64,000 bases of DNA, taken from positions 20,923,523 through 20,987,522 of the forward strand of contig CM065180.1 of NCBI GenBank assembly GCA_033026295.1, given 5' to 3'. This stretch comes from Channa striata. Its lineage: Eukaryota; Chordata; Actinopteri; Anabantiformes; Channidae. A program made the position numbers and the translations under genes. Position 1 is the first letter of the stretch. Each line of letters begins with the position of its first letter. Below are positions 25,360-39,131 of the stretch, piece by piece. The notes beneath the pieces are model-generated. The model was not told where the DNA came from. It did not search any database and was given only the letters and a program-made list of their open reading frames with translations.

Positions 25360-25423
25360 TCGCAAGCGGCGGCGACCTTTCCATGATGGTGAGGAGATGC
25401 CTCCTCACTTTCAGACCGTTCAG
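25356..25423 (+). CDS. mgat5b: mgat5b coding exon 1 (start codon, cytoplasmic tail)
   Basis: The ATG at 25356 opens a frame beginning MIASGGDLSMMVRRCLL and ending FRPF plus two bases of an Arg codon, followed by the donor gtaaga. The human protein also starts with Met-Ile and has MVRRCLVTLRPFR at the same distance, which supports this start over the two nearby ATGs at 25383 and 25386. The start context has A at -3. A short upstream frame ends on this ATG (see 25282-25359). The exon leaves phase 2. Confidence 0.93.
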
Positions 25424-25834
25424 GTAAGACGACGAGAGTCCAAACCTGAACAATGTCCGTTTGTCATTAATGTAGCAACAGAAGGAAAAATGCAGGATGG
25501 AATTAAAATAAAGGCGAGGGCAGGGCAAGAAATATTGTTGGAGGGGGTCACTAAAAAATGACTGGAAAACGTCAGAGCTTCAGCTCCTGTATGTGAATAT
25601 GACAGTTTGACTGTTTATCCCTGTGATCACATCACATGGGATAAAAAAGGTGCAGCAATTATCATTTGATTACCAAAATAAAAGTTTCACCATCATCTTT
25701 CACCATCAATGATGCAGCTGCAAACTTATTCAAACTTCCACTTGTGACAAGTTGGGAACTCGTTGATCTTGGCTCCGTGGCTGAATGCAGTGCAGTGCAT
25801 CCTCTGCCAGGGCTCCACACTGGAGCAGTGAGTT

Positions 25835-25908
<74 letters not shown>

Positions 25909-28900
25909 GAGCAGTAGCACCATCGCTCACACAGGCTCCAGCTGAGTGACTGCAGCCTTGTCAGTTTTGCGCCTTCTAAAAATTCTGGAAGCGGGCCACG
26001 CTCCACAGAGACTAGGCGTGACAGTCTGCACTTCCGTCCTCCGTGGTTTTCCAAACCTCTTCTCAGCACGACTAGTGGAGCGTGCACACGAGCCAGTGTG
26101 GAGCTAATCGGTCCAAAGCTCCTGTTTCCGAGCTGCGGCACCTGAGAAAACGTTTGCTGTGTGTTTCGCCGCTTTCTTTAAAGTGCAGCCATTCGCCTGT
26201 AATTTGTGCGCTTTTATTTTGGCTGTTTTACTCGCCGAGCACAGTGTGATGCAGAAAACCCATCCAAGTAATGGCTCTTTGAGACGACACAGTCAAGCGA
26301 GCAGGCACAGGGCATTGCTGTGGCTTGATTGGTACAATATGGACTTGAAAAAAGCATGTGCAGGCGCCGTAAAGCCCCACAAAGGTCTTAAGAGTGATGG
26401 TATCTCAGAGAACTGCCTTGCACTTCTGCTACTGTGAAATTGCCTTGTTGTCGTCGTTTTTCATCCTTCTACTCGTGGTCTCCGTCTTTCTTTCCCACGA
26501 GGTTTCTCATCACTTAACCGTCCTCTCGTTTCTGTGCCTCCCCTGCAGGATCTTCGTGTTGGGGATTGGCTTCTTCAGCCTGTGCTTTCTAATGACCTCT
26601 CTCGGGGGCCAGTTCTCGACCAAGCGACCCGGAGATTCCCCCTTCACTGTGCGGGCTGAAGGTAAGCCCGCCTTCACGCGTTTGGTGCAGCTCGGCTGCC
26701 TGCGACTGCAGCGGCTGGTAATGAACAGGCTGAGCACACGCTGGGCGCTCAGAGGGGCTTCCTTGATTGCCGCCAGCGGGCCGACAGACCTGCTCACTTT
26801 GCTCATCTGTGCCGTGTTCGGGGAGGGTGGACGGCTGTCTCCGGGAGAGGCTCCACTCTCATCTCATCCACACCTCCGTCTTTTTTACACCTACTTTCAT
26901 CTCCGTCGAGTGTCCACATGACCTCGTTCTGACCCACGTGAAGTAATTTTTCTAAGTAGGAGCTGAGAATTATGGCAGCTTAGGACAATTAATGTTTCCA
27001 CTTTGTGCGTCTTTATACGCTGGATATGTTGAACCTGCATGAAGGGAGGTAGGTGAAGGGAGCGTCACTAAATTAGTCACGTAGAGGAAGCATTCAACCT
27101 GTGGGACTCCTTCTGTGAGCTCATTCAAGAAGTAATGAAGCAATGAAAATGTAAATTAAGATTTAAAAGTGAAAATGCCATTATTTTACGGTATAAGGAC
27201 AAACAAAGATCACAGTTTAGCATTTAAATTCACTTTCACTTTAAAAAGTTGTTCATAAAGTGCTACTATGACTTTATGGCAAAATGGTGGAGGAGAATAA
27301 ATTTCATACCTGGGCTCTGGTGCCTTTTCAGATTAGTGAGCAGGTCGGATGTGCTGCCAGGAACACATCTGCTCAATCGCTGCTTGAACATCTATTCAGC
27401 CCACGGCTTTTGTCTTTAGAGGAAAGTCTGCTTCTCTGTACAGTAGGTACGTGTTTGTAGATATGGGTGTTATCATAGATCACAAAGGCCCTGGAAGTAA
27501 AACCCCTCATTGTTCCAACTCACTCACTACTGCTTTATCAGAGCAAGCGACACCAAACAATCGTCCCGCTCAACTCCAAGTGCGACGTGCTCGGTGGCAT
27601 CATCTAGACCCTGGTTCCTGCAGTGGAGATGCATGAAGAGGAACTAAGTTCTGTCAGAGTCCTTTTGGTCAAAATTGGGCTTCTGGTTTCTCATGGTGTT
27701 GGTAGCAGAAGAAATGTGTGATGCTTCAGTCATCACTTAATACACTCTCAGGCCAATTAATTAGGTACCCCTGTTCAATGAATGCCTTTCCTGTCCTCAC
27801 AATAACGTGGCCAACACATTAAAAGCACCTCTTCTTACAATTCACTCCCGTATGACTCCACCCCCTCTATGACATAAATAATAAACTCAGAGTAGAATTA
27901 CCACCTTTCCGATAGTTCGAACTTGACAACAGAGAAATTATAACCATGTAAGACTGGAATTCTGGGCAGAGCTGCTGTACTGTGTTTTCATGTGCAGGTG
28001 TACCTAATAAAGTGGCGAGTCGGCGTAGGTAATCCACGAACTCAGCCTTAAACAACAGGTTTTGCAAAACACACCTGCTGCTCACTACTGTTGCCACTTT
28101 GGAAAGAATTGACCACGTCGTCTTCCTGATTCCTTTGGTCACACCTTATCATGAAAAGTCCATCTGGCTAATAAATAAAAAAAGAAAACAGGATTGACTT
28201 TGCCCTTGCAGAGATCTGAGGCAGATCTATTGCAGGGACCCCGTCCACGAGAGGAACTTAACTTTCCCAGCACGTCCTCTGTGTTTGCACTATGTGCCTC
28301 TGCATATAAACCGACACGGCCAGGCCATGTGGAAGAGTCACTGTTGGCTTTCGGACTATTGTGTCTCACCTTTTTATCGCCGCCTGGCACAGTGTTGACT
28401 CTGCATGTCATCCGCTGTGACAGATACCAGCTGGCACGGGCACAAACAATGCCATCGCACTCCAAGGACAGAAAGTTATTTGTAGTTTGCGTTTGTGAAA
28501 TATTACACCGATTTTTTTGTTTACTGTCATTCGCATGAGCACGAGGAATCCTTGTGTCCCTGCTAAATAATGCAGTTTGTTATTAAAAGCTCTAATATTT
28601 GCACAATGTTGGAGCAACTTTGCCGGAAAATTGGTGTAATTTTAAAAGTGTAATGCGGGGAATGTTTTATCGGGTATCACCACGGGAGACGATATCAAGT
28701 ATTCAAAGCATTTATGAATGTAGCATCCATTTCTGTGTTATCAAACCTAAACCTGGGACAACAGGAGTTTGGAATCCAACCCCCACGTGGAAAGCAAGGG
28801 GGAGGTAGACTGACCCGGCAATAAACTTTCTTTATAAAACAATCCAGCTCTAAACACCAAAAAGAACTGAGTAAAACAAACAAACCACATCTGGCTTAAA

Positions 28901-31900
28901 GCCCCGAATTGACACTCATGCCATTAGCATAAATTTTGCCATGAGTCTTTTCATCTACCAGACCCAAGACTGTCTCCTAACTCACTTGCAAATGACCTTC
29001 TTATCGAGATGGTACCAGCTCTCTGGAAAGGAATTTGCAAGACAACCATAAAACTTGAGGTGTAAAACTACTGAGACAGAAAGACTTTGTTTAAACTCAA
29101 ACCCCAAGACAGGGACAAATCAGTTATCAAGCTTCATAAAACTCACACCAATGTGTTCAGAAGCAAATTTGGAACAGCCTGACATGATACCGTCCTTTCT
29201 ACGACGAGAAATGACGGAGTCATAAAATAAACGTTTTAATTCAGAATGACGTGAAAGAGTAACACGGCACAACATTGCCACCCTTGGGTGGAAATTATAA
29301 ATGCATCCCAAAGATATTCGTCTATAGAAAGAAACAAAACCTCATTAATTTGTTGTCTGAAAGTTAAAACGTAATGTCATATTCTTCTGTTAATTCCGTA
29401 TATTGCACATACATGTTACATATTCATGCACACCTTAGTTATGTAAATATAAGCATTATCCTGTTATATTAATCCGCTGCGATGTCCAGATCATGCGTGA
29501 ATGACTTTCTATTTGTTGTTGTGTGTTCTGAATGTGTATTAATAGGTATTAGACAAAGCTAACTTTCCATGTAATAATCATTGGATTCCGTCTATTTGCC
29601 TAAATCAGGACTCTCACATGTATGTTGAAATGCGACATTGAATATTACACGCAGTAATCAAGTTGTTTAAGCATTTTAACCTCCACAGTATAACAATTGT
29701 AAGAAGTTGCTTTATTTTAGAGTATGAGATTTTGGGCTTGATGAAAATAGAAATCTATATTTGACTTCGTGTGATTCGACCGAACAAAGATTTCATTTGA
29801 TCTAGGAGGAGGGACTCGCTCTCCCCTCCGCGGCAAATTTAAATTTAGCAGCAACGCCTCATAGTCTGGGCGACGCCCCAACAATATAAAATAAAGTTAA
29901 AATTCCGAGGTTCCAAGAAGTTCCAAAAAGTTCCAAGAAGTTCGAGGAGAGGAGTTCCACTTCGAGCTCCATCCTGAAGAAGAAATGTGCCTCAGTTAAG
30001 AAAAGCTTAGCTGAAGTTGTTCAAATTACTTTTATCGTCAATTCTCTCGTTTGTAACTTTTCGAACTATTTTTAAAGCGCGCACGTCTTTGCTGCCTATT
30101 TTTGTATTAGTTATTGTGACGATTGGAACTCCAAACCAAACTTCCATTTTTGTTTGTAACTAGAAAATCCGTCAAAGTTAGTCCAGACCGAGCCCGAGAT
30201 TTTTATTGAATAGCCATAATTTTATCAACCAGTTTTTGTTGAATTATTTCAATTCAACATTTCGGCTCCATTCCGGACCGGACAACCAGCGCCTCTGCAA
30301 GTCGGTTCAGCCACCAGCCGAACCAGACCATGTTACTGGAGCCTGCCATCTGACCAGGTGAACGCTCCTGTGGGCCGGAGAAATCTTTGCAGCCACAGCG
30401 GATCCTCGCTCTGATAGCTCGCCTGTTAACAGACCCGAGACGGTCCGTCCTGCTCTACAAAAGAACCGGTACCGATTGACGGCTAACCTGGCAGAACAAC
30501 CTCCAGCGGCTCCCAGGCCAAGTACAAATATCTCTCTCTATTCTATGAAAAAGGTTGGTGTCGGTAAAGCCAATAAACCATTGGAGCCTTTATGAAGTTT
30601 CTTTGTAGAGTTTCTAAAATATAATTTCCGTTACTTAGAGGTAAATAGTGACTCGAATCCTTTCCTCTAGCCCAAATTCATCACACGCATACCTGCACAA
30701 TTTATCTGTTTACTTAGAATTGGTTTTTTCTTGTTTTGTTGTCTATTCGTTGATTCAATTTATTCCATATATCCATATACGTACCCATACTTCAATATTC
30801 TCAGTAGTTGTAGGTTGATAAATAATTAAAACTGGTTCTGTGTTTGTCTTTCTTCAGTTAAGCAGACAGAAGTCACTGAAACGAAAAGAACTCATAACAA
30901 GAGACTGATCTTTGGGTTAAATTGTTGTTACTTCATTCTATTTGTCACTTTGGACCATCAACGGTTCAGGTAATATAATAATTCATAGCGTGATTCGGCT
31001 CAACGAATCTGGTGCCCCTAAATTCGAGGAAATTAATGTTTTATATTAATATCAAATCACCCAAATATAACGAGTTCTCGCTACATGAAATATTTTGAAC
31101 AAAGCTGGTTTAGGAGTGACTAAGTGAGAGGGAGGGGGGGCCATGGGTGCGGGCAACGCAGAAGAGCTGCCTGATTAATTAGCCGCTCGCAGGCTACAGT
31201 CGAGGGAAGGAATCCGGCCTCGAGCTCATTAAACGCTGCCCTGCTTCCAACCAGAGAGAGCTGGGCTGTGTGGATCCCCGTCCTCAGGTGTTTGTGTACG
31301 CGCTCGTGTTCGGGAATGCGGATCAGCAGCGCAGGGAGACGGGACGAGCCGTTCCCTCTCACCCAGCCGGTCAGCCACTGCTGCTGGACGCCGTTTGCTC
31401 GACAGGTGACGACTGCACACGACGCTGCAACTGACGCCCGTCTTGTCAATCTGCAGCAAGCAGTCATGCAGCAAATGCGTAAACGCGGTGAAACGTTCAG
31501 TTTGCGAATGTGAAATGATAAAAAAAAGGAAAATAATCATCTAGGCTGTGCTGAGAGGAGCCACTACCCTGTTTATTGCTCCCCTTGAAATGGGGAACAG
31601 CTGCCTGAAGAGCAAGAGGTGTGAAGAAAACATGTAATTAATATTTCTCTGTCCTCTCTCTCTCTCCGCCCGTCTCTCCTACATGTTTTTGTCTTATTTT
31701 TGTCACAGTTATTGCCTAAGATGTGCCGAGACATTAGAACCTGTTCTTCAGTTTCCACAGTCTGTTTTGTGCAGAGTTGCATATTTCTGCTGTATATTCC
31801 ACATGAAGTGTTACACTCCTTAACACTCCTGAGCCAGAGACCCGGAATAACACTGAGTCGCATTATCCAGATTTAAAATGCATGCCTTGGCGTCATTACT

Positions 31901-34734
31901 TCCCTTTGAAGGTACAGGGAAACTAATGATGTGGAAAGGAAGTAAAGAGGACAGAGGGAGACTATTTCTACTAGAGTGGGGAGCGTCAGAGGTGGGGCTG
32001 TTTGATCCCAGATATCTTAAAGGCTCCAGAGCTGCACTGTCGTGTCCTAATAAGCTCGTTTGAAGACCACCTTCATAGTGTGTCCTTTCACCGCTGAGGT
32101 CTTAATGACAGCTTAGCCACAGAGACACGAGTGGGCCTCGGATGCTTTCAGGCTTTTACCCGAGCCAGGACAAGAACGGTTGAGGTGGTGTTTTCTCCTC
32201 GCTCTGTTATTGCAGTTTTTTTTTGAAAACTATTATTCTGTGTGTGACATAAAAGCTTGTTTTGCTGCATGCGTGGCACCTTTTTTTCTTAAAGAAACCG
32301 TGTTATTCACCCCTGAAATCACTCTGTTCTGACCGGACAGATTATAGCAACCTGCTGCTGAGCCATGAAGGTAATGTGGCAGTGGGTGCAAAGCAATGTG
32401 GACAGAAATGGAGGTGTGTTTACAGGCTGATGACATTGGTTCTTCCGCACATCTTCACCTTTGTCGTTTGATGTGGACTATAAAAAAAATAAATGTGGGG
32501 TCAATGAAGTTCAATCAGTTTCCTTAAACCTGTGGCTAACGATGCTAAATTGTCCATGATGTGTCCTCCTTCCACATCGTGTGCTACCATAGTAACAGCT
32601 GACCAGAGGACAGAATAGATGGTTTTCAACATGCGCACGAGTTCTTACAGACTTGTGAAACCTCATCAAAGATCACGTCCTGTTCCAGTTCAAAGTTTTC
32701 ATCTAGCCAAGTTCAGATCAAACATCTGAAAGTGTTCAGTCTCTTCCTGTTTCATCACGGTTGCTTTGGTAACTGACTCGTGTGGACCTGGGGACGCCAG
32801 GTATCCCAGAAAATGCACCGAGCACCAACCAAAGGGTTTAAAGGGCAGCTTCACCAAATTTCAACTTGATTTCTATGGCTTTAGTTTAGAGTCTAAAAAG
32901 CAGGTTGACAAACTAGATGAAATAATTGGAAGTGAAGGCTCCTCCAAGTGATGTCACCTGGAGGAATTTGTTTTTGCTAGAAGAATAGATATTTCAGTAT
33001 AGAGAAGTCAGAGGGAATGACATTTCTGTATGTGTACGACCCAAACTGGATCCAAAAGAAGCAAGTTTAAAATCCGTGAATGAATTTTTTCATGCGAGAA
33101 AGTGCAAGAGCATGTTGATCCAAGTTAAGCCTGGTTGTAAATTTGATCCAACTTTTTCATAAGAGGACAGAAGCAGTGTGTTTAGTGTTTTTCACAGATA
33201 TTCAAGGATTACATCCAGCCTTTGGGTAACACGTTTAGCTTTTGGCACAATCACTGTCAGTTTGTTGAAATTCTTTTCAACAGTTACCGCACAGTTTTGT
33301 TTAAGTGCAGTTATGACCAGTTTTCAACCTGCTTTCTAAGGCTTTATTTTATTTCACTTTCATCAGTAGACGTTCACGTAAAAAACCTCATAGTGTGAGC
33401 AACAAGAGGGCATAATCTGAACTGAAGGTTCCTCCAAGTGATGTCATCTGGAGGCATTTATTTTATAGGGACGTCAAAGGGACGTTTAACGGCACTTATG
33501 TACACGTACTACCCAAGCTGGAAGCAAAAGAAACAAGTTCTAAATCAGTGAAGGAGAACTCGCAGTAATGGTACCTCGACTTTTTTCTGCACGGACTGTG
33601 AAAGTCTGAAAGTGAAAACTGCCTTTTCCGCACAGTTTTAATCCATCATTGAGTCAAGAAGCAGAGCATCGGGCGTGCCAGGTGCATCGATGTTCAGCAT
33701 CCTGTTCGCTGCCATCCTGTCACCGCCGCTGGTGCAACTTTCTTTCAGGGCTCAGCAGTCTTCACTGAGCGATGCATGACAATGAGTCTCTCCCAACGTG
33801 GCTCACACTGTAGGACGGGTGTGGCATTTTGCAGGTCCGTCGAAGCTGCGAATGAAAAACGGGGAAAGTAATAAGCGCTCTCCTCCTGCGCGTGTAGGCG
33901 TCGGGAATGAAATGAACTGACCTTTGCCACTGATGGAACTTCACTGGTTGTTTTAGCCACAGCTGGAAATGAATCTGAGTCTGACAATAACTGCTCATTA
34001 TTCACTTATACATAAAACACCTGTCGCCGTGCGGAAGAGACCAGTGAGTTTGTCTCATACTGTGAGACATGTATGTAAAGAGGGGCTCATTGTTTCGCTG
34101 ATGGTGATTGGTTGAGCCAAGACGGACAGCAGATTCCACCGCGACGCTTTGTGAATTTATTTTTCTGCCCTGTTGTTTACAGTTTTGCAGGATTCAGCAT
34201 CTTTTATTTAAAGCATCACCGAGTCCGATTTCCCTCTAGGTGTAATTGTGTTGCATTACAGTAAACAAACCCTACGCGGGAATTATAATCTGTATTTTTG
34301 TGTCTGAATTGTTGTTATTAGTCTTTTGTGGATTACTCTGTTGAGAAATACAGTTAATTTTGTGTGTAGAAGCGTTGCTGTAGATCTGTCAGTTGATTAA
34401 ATTGTCTCCCGAGGGAAGCGCCGGGGAATTAAGTGCTTGAGATTTGATTGCAACTGTTTCTCTAAATTAGCTGCTGCAGCAGTGTCGTATCGGAGTTCGG
34501 CGAGAAGTAAAAAGTAGGCGCATGCACTGGAGGACAGGGCGGAGATGTGTCTCTGACGACAGCATGTTTTCTACTTGTATTTCCTTTTGACATTAACTCA
34601 CGGTTAGTGGAATTTAAATTCAATTTAAAAAGATTCTTATCAATGTATCAGAGTGAAAGCGTCATTCTTCAAAGTAATGTCAATGAAGAAAAAATATGAT
34701 AAAAGCCAATTACCTTGATGGTGGTTCAAGGTGG

Positions 34735-34774
<40 letters not shown>

Positions 34775-37700
34775 GGCTCCTCTTTGTAGCCTTCTGTGGA
34801 CACATTTTGTATTAATACCATTGTTGCCAGGACATTTTAGCTGGTCCAAACAACTTCAAAGGGTTGTTTGAGGTCCAAGACTGGGTTTTAGGGTTAGGCA
34901 TTCAGCTGTGATGGTTAAGGTTAGGATGAGGGGCTAGGGATTGTATTACGTCAATGAGTGTCCTCACATGAAAAGAGGTACAAACGTGTGTGTGCGTGTG
35001 CACCATCCCTCATCAGTAAGCAGCTGATGAGGGATGGAGAACAGGTCCCCAGTTTGGTCAAAAGTTAAACAGCGTTTTACTGAACATGTCCTCGTCACTG
35101 TCCTCAGTCCCTCTACTCCTCTTCTGCTGCTTACTGCATTTAAAACAAAAAAAACAGAGATCCGTCTTCTCACCTTCTCTTTCCAAGCAGCTGGAAGTCG
35201 GAGAACTTTGCAGCTTCTTGGGTCAGGGTTCAGTCAGGGAAGGAAACGGGTCAATTCGAGATTTCACCCCGTTTCTATGTGTTTTTCGTTCACATGGACG
35301 TAAATGGAAAGAGACCGTTGGTCAGATTGTTCCTTTACAAACGGACAATGGCTAAATGAACTGTGAGCGCCGAGTGAGCCGCGAGCTGGGGCGGAAAGTT
35401 CACTTCCAGTCTTACGTAGGTAGCGTTTTCTGTTGTTGTGTTTGCATTCATGCAAGACTTTCAAAGTGGGAAAACAGGAAATGTGTTTATGCAAATGCTC
35501 ATCATATTTTTATGCCTCTGTCTGAGGAGTGAGAGCATAATAGGGAATAAAATAGTTTGCCGTGACACCGCGCTCGTGCGTTTCTGGGTAATTTTAGTGC
35601 TGTTTGTTTTTAATAAGGGAAGATCCTTTGCTCCGAGTCTGGATTAGCCTTTTCTCCACTTTCATAGCTGAAATGATTTTCTTATTTTCAGCCACTAATT
35701 GACAATATGTGTTAAAGCTGCGGTGTATTAATAAATGATAGCTGCAGTGTTTCCGTGTGTGCGTTATAACACAACATGCACTGTGCTCCTAACTAAACGT
35801 CTACATCATCCTGTTGGGCAGGCTGAGAGCTGTTTTTAATTGAAGCTACAGGAAGCTACTTTAAAAAGATTTATACATAAATATATAAATATATAGTGCA
35901 GGTGGTTTCTGCTTTTCCAGACTGTCAGTTACAATAAGAAGCTGGGGCTGCACAGAGGAAAAGTGACAGAGGTTTTCTGCTCTAATAGCTTCTGAGTCTG
36001 GCAACTCCAGCATAGGTGCCAACAAGAAGAGGGAAACTCATTCTCAAGCAGCCTTTCCTGTAATGAATATTTGAATTAGGAGTGAGAGGACAGGCGAGAG
36101 GCTTAGCTATGCATGTGCGAGCGTGTGAGTTAGGAGCGGGAGGGAACGTACGAATTCATCCCGGTGACAGGTGAGATGGACAGGTCTGACCCCGAATTCC
36201 CTCTCCAGGAAAACTCGGCAGCCAGCGTGCACATTGGGGGTGACAGGATTTATGTGTTTAACGTTGAGCTGTGCCAGTGGGGAGGGGAAGGAATTGTTGA
36301 ATATAAATCAAACGTGACACGTTGCCACAATCAATAGTTTTGCTGATGCATAAATTACTAAACGTAGAAGCGTGTTTCTGTTTGAGGAAGCTCGATGGGA
36401 AAAAATAAAGTGCCTCGGTATTTAGACACATTTTGACTCTGTATGTCCTCAACATGAGCTTTAACAGGGTTTAGTCAACTATACAAACCTTTTCGCTTAC
36501 ATATTTGCAATATTTGCAGCCTGTGGGTATTCTGTTGCTAAAGGAACCACACGACTTTGCGGAGGCTCTGTTGAAATGATGAGATGCGCACCGACGTGCA
36601 GATACGAGACGTGCTGTGATGACAAACATTGTCTGAATATTCTTGTCGCGGGTGGTACAATCAGCCCGGCGTTACCGTGAGAGAGACGCCGACATTCAGC
36701 GTCTCCGCATGAGCCAAAGTCCAGCAGCGTCTGAATCCTCGTGCTGCTCGGGACCAAGGCGCCGTGATGCCGTGCCACTGTCTTAAAGACTCCCAGAGGG
36801 TTGAAGGCATCGGACATCCCACACAGAGGCAGCGTTGTCTCCACGCTTGTTTACATGGATATTGTGCGATGGGCTGCTCTTGTAAACAGAGTATGATCTT
36901 TTATGATTGTGCTTCCAACGTGTCTCGACTCCAGCTTCCCCAGTTTTAAGCATTCGAATCCTCGCCTTTTGCATTGCTGGAAGATTTTAATGAAATGTTC
37001 TGAAGCTGAGGGGTTTGTGTTGCGTAATGGTTGGCCTGCGAGTTCTTGCCCTTTGACCTCAGACACTTTAAGCCGTTCACATTTAGGACACATCGGTGCC
37101 TGTTGTCATTAGCAAGGTGTCAGTTTCTGTTCTCTGGTGTGAGGAGGCTTCCCGTCTGTCACCCGTCAGAGCCGTCTGTCTGCTGAAGTTAAGGAGCACA
37201 AGGAAACAAGCGAATCCATGTTGCAGACTGACACACGTTAACTGAGGCTTTGTTGAAAAAACGATTAATTTAATTGACCAAAGTAATCAAGGAAAATGTT
37301 TTTATCCGTTTCTTAATAGTAAAAGAAACTGTATGTAGCATTTTTACGCTTTTCCTTCTGGACGAGAAACACTTGTGTTAGTGTCAGTTTGTCTCATGGT
37401 AACGTTGGAAATGCTTGTTTTGTAAGACCCATCAAATGGACGATTAATAAAGCAGGCATTCCAAAACCTTCAAAAATACATAATCTGTGGAACACTTTAA
37501 GTTAGAACAGGGTTTAATATAAAAAGAATTGAATGTTCTGAAAGTCATTTAATATCATTTTTAAAATTGTAAATAGTACAAAGATGCTGATTTGCCAACT
37601 ATTTCATATTCTTTTTTCATTTGCATTGCACAGGTTTTTCTGAAAATTGAGTTCATAAGCAAATAACATTTCACATCAGGAGAAAAGGAAATTCGACGTC

Positions 37701-39100
37701 AGATAAACTGCCACAAACTGTGTGCGTGTGAGCACAAACCTCCCGACATGCACATACAGTGAAAATGCAGGTTTTTACCGAACGCACAGATGTTTGTCCA
37801 GCTGTTTAGATGGGGAACGTGCAGAGATATTTCACGTTATTGGTTTGTGATGTTGGAACACATCTCCGTGCTGACAGTAGCTGCATCTAGAGACTGGCAG
37901 CTGCTCCGGCTGTGTCATCATCGTTCGCTCACACCTTCTCCCTGCACGTGCTCCTTCTGCCGAGGACACGACGACGCCCGGATGGTTGTAGCTTTATGAC
38001 GATTGAAACACTTCCACAGTCACCAGTGAGATTTTGATCAGATGAGTGTTTTCACGGTTGTTGTCGCTGCTTGGCCAGTGCTTCACTGTGGCACAGCAGG
38101 CTTCAGTACTAACGGTGATCTAATTGGGGTTGGTTCATATTATCGATTTCGCTGTGGCACTTCCAAAATGAAGCCGTTAAAGGAGATTAGCTGCTGCTAA
38201 GTCGGCCCTTTATTAAGCAGCAGATGAGGAACGACACGCAGGCGGAACCTGCGTGAGCACGCTGCTACTGTCACGTCCTGCTTTCACCACTGTTAACACC
38301 GTCGACTGTGTGTGTGTGTGTGTGTGTGTGTGTGCATTGGTAAAAACAAATTAGCCGCCGTGTCCCAAGAGGCCGCAAGAAGCAAGAGTTAAAGGCAGCC
38401 TGATGAACAGTTGATTGCAAACATATATAAGACTCTGTTCTAAGAAGGCACTGTCTTGGACGGGCGTCTCGGTAATGGTGATTTATGAGCACAATGTGTG
38501 CGAGGAGCATTACCGTGAAGAAATGTGAGCTCTTTCTCCTTCACTTTAGCCCAGAGGCTGTGTTTGGATTTACTGCACAAAGTACGCTGCGACCGAAGCG
38601 AGCGCGTCCCCAGAATCCTCGTCAGCCCGCGTCGGTTGTTGCTTTCCCACAAATAAGCACATATACGTATCACGATGCAATGATCGGTTCTTAATAGATC
38701 AGTTTTTAATAGATTGGGAATTACATGCAGCAGTAATGTTGTGTGTCGCCCTGCAGGGCTTTATTCCCAAATCCTAAATCTCTGCTCCTTCTCTGCACTG
38801 TATCAGTCTTTTTAAATTTATTGTTAAACTGCTGCCGTAAAGCTGCAAATGTAAATGGAAATGTGTTTAGTTTCTTTCCGTTCTGTCTGCGGAGGGAAAA
38901 AATATAGTCGTGTAACTGCTGAATTATTCACAGACACACATCTTTAGGCCCGTTTGATTGAAGATTTTCTGGAAATGACTGAAACTGTACTAAGCCACAG
39001 AAGAAAATATGTGCAGGCAATAAAGGGAAGAGATTCGGGGAGCTCTCCCCTAATACAATTCACCTTTAAGCTGCAGTGCACCGCAACTGTTTTGGTGCCT

Positions 39101-39131
<31 letters not shown>

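Noticed and set aside
25009..25365. 118-codon - strand frame with a Lys/Arg tract
   Set aside because: It is the reverse of the mgat5b leader; the basic tract is only the CTT/CTC repeat read backwards.
25662..26141. 159-codon - strand frame with a long Cys/Val run
   Set aside because: It is produced by the (CA)37 microsatellite.
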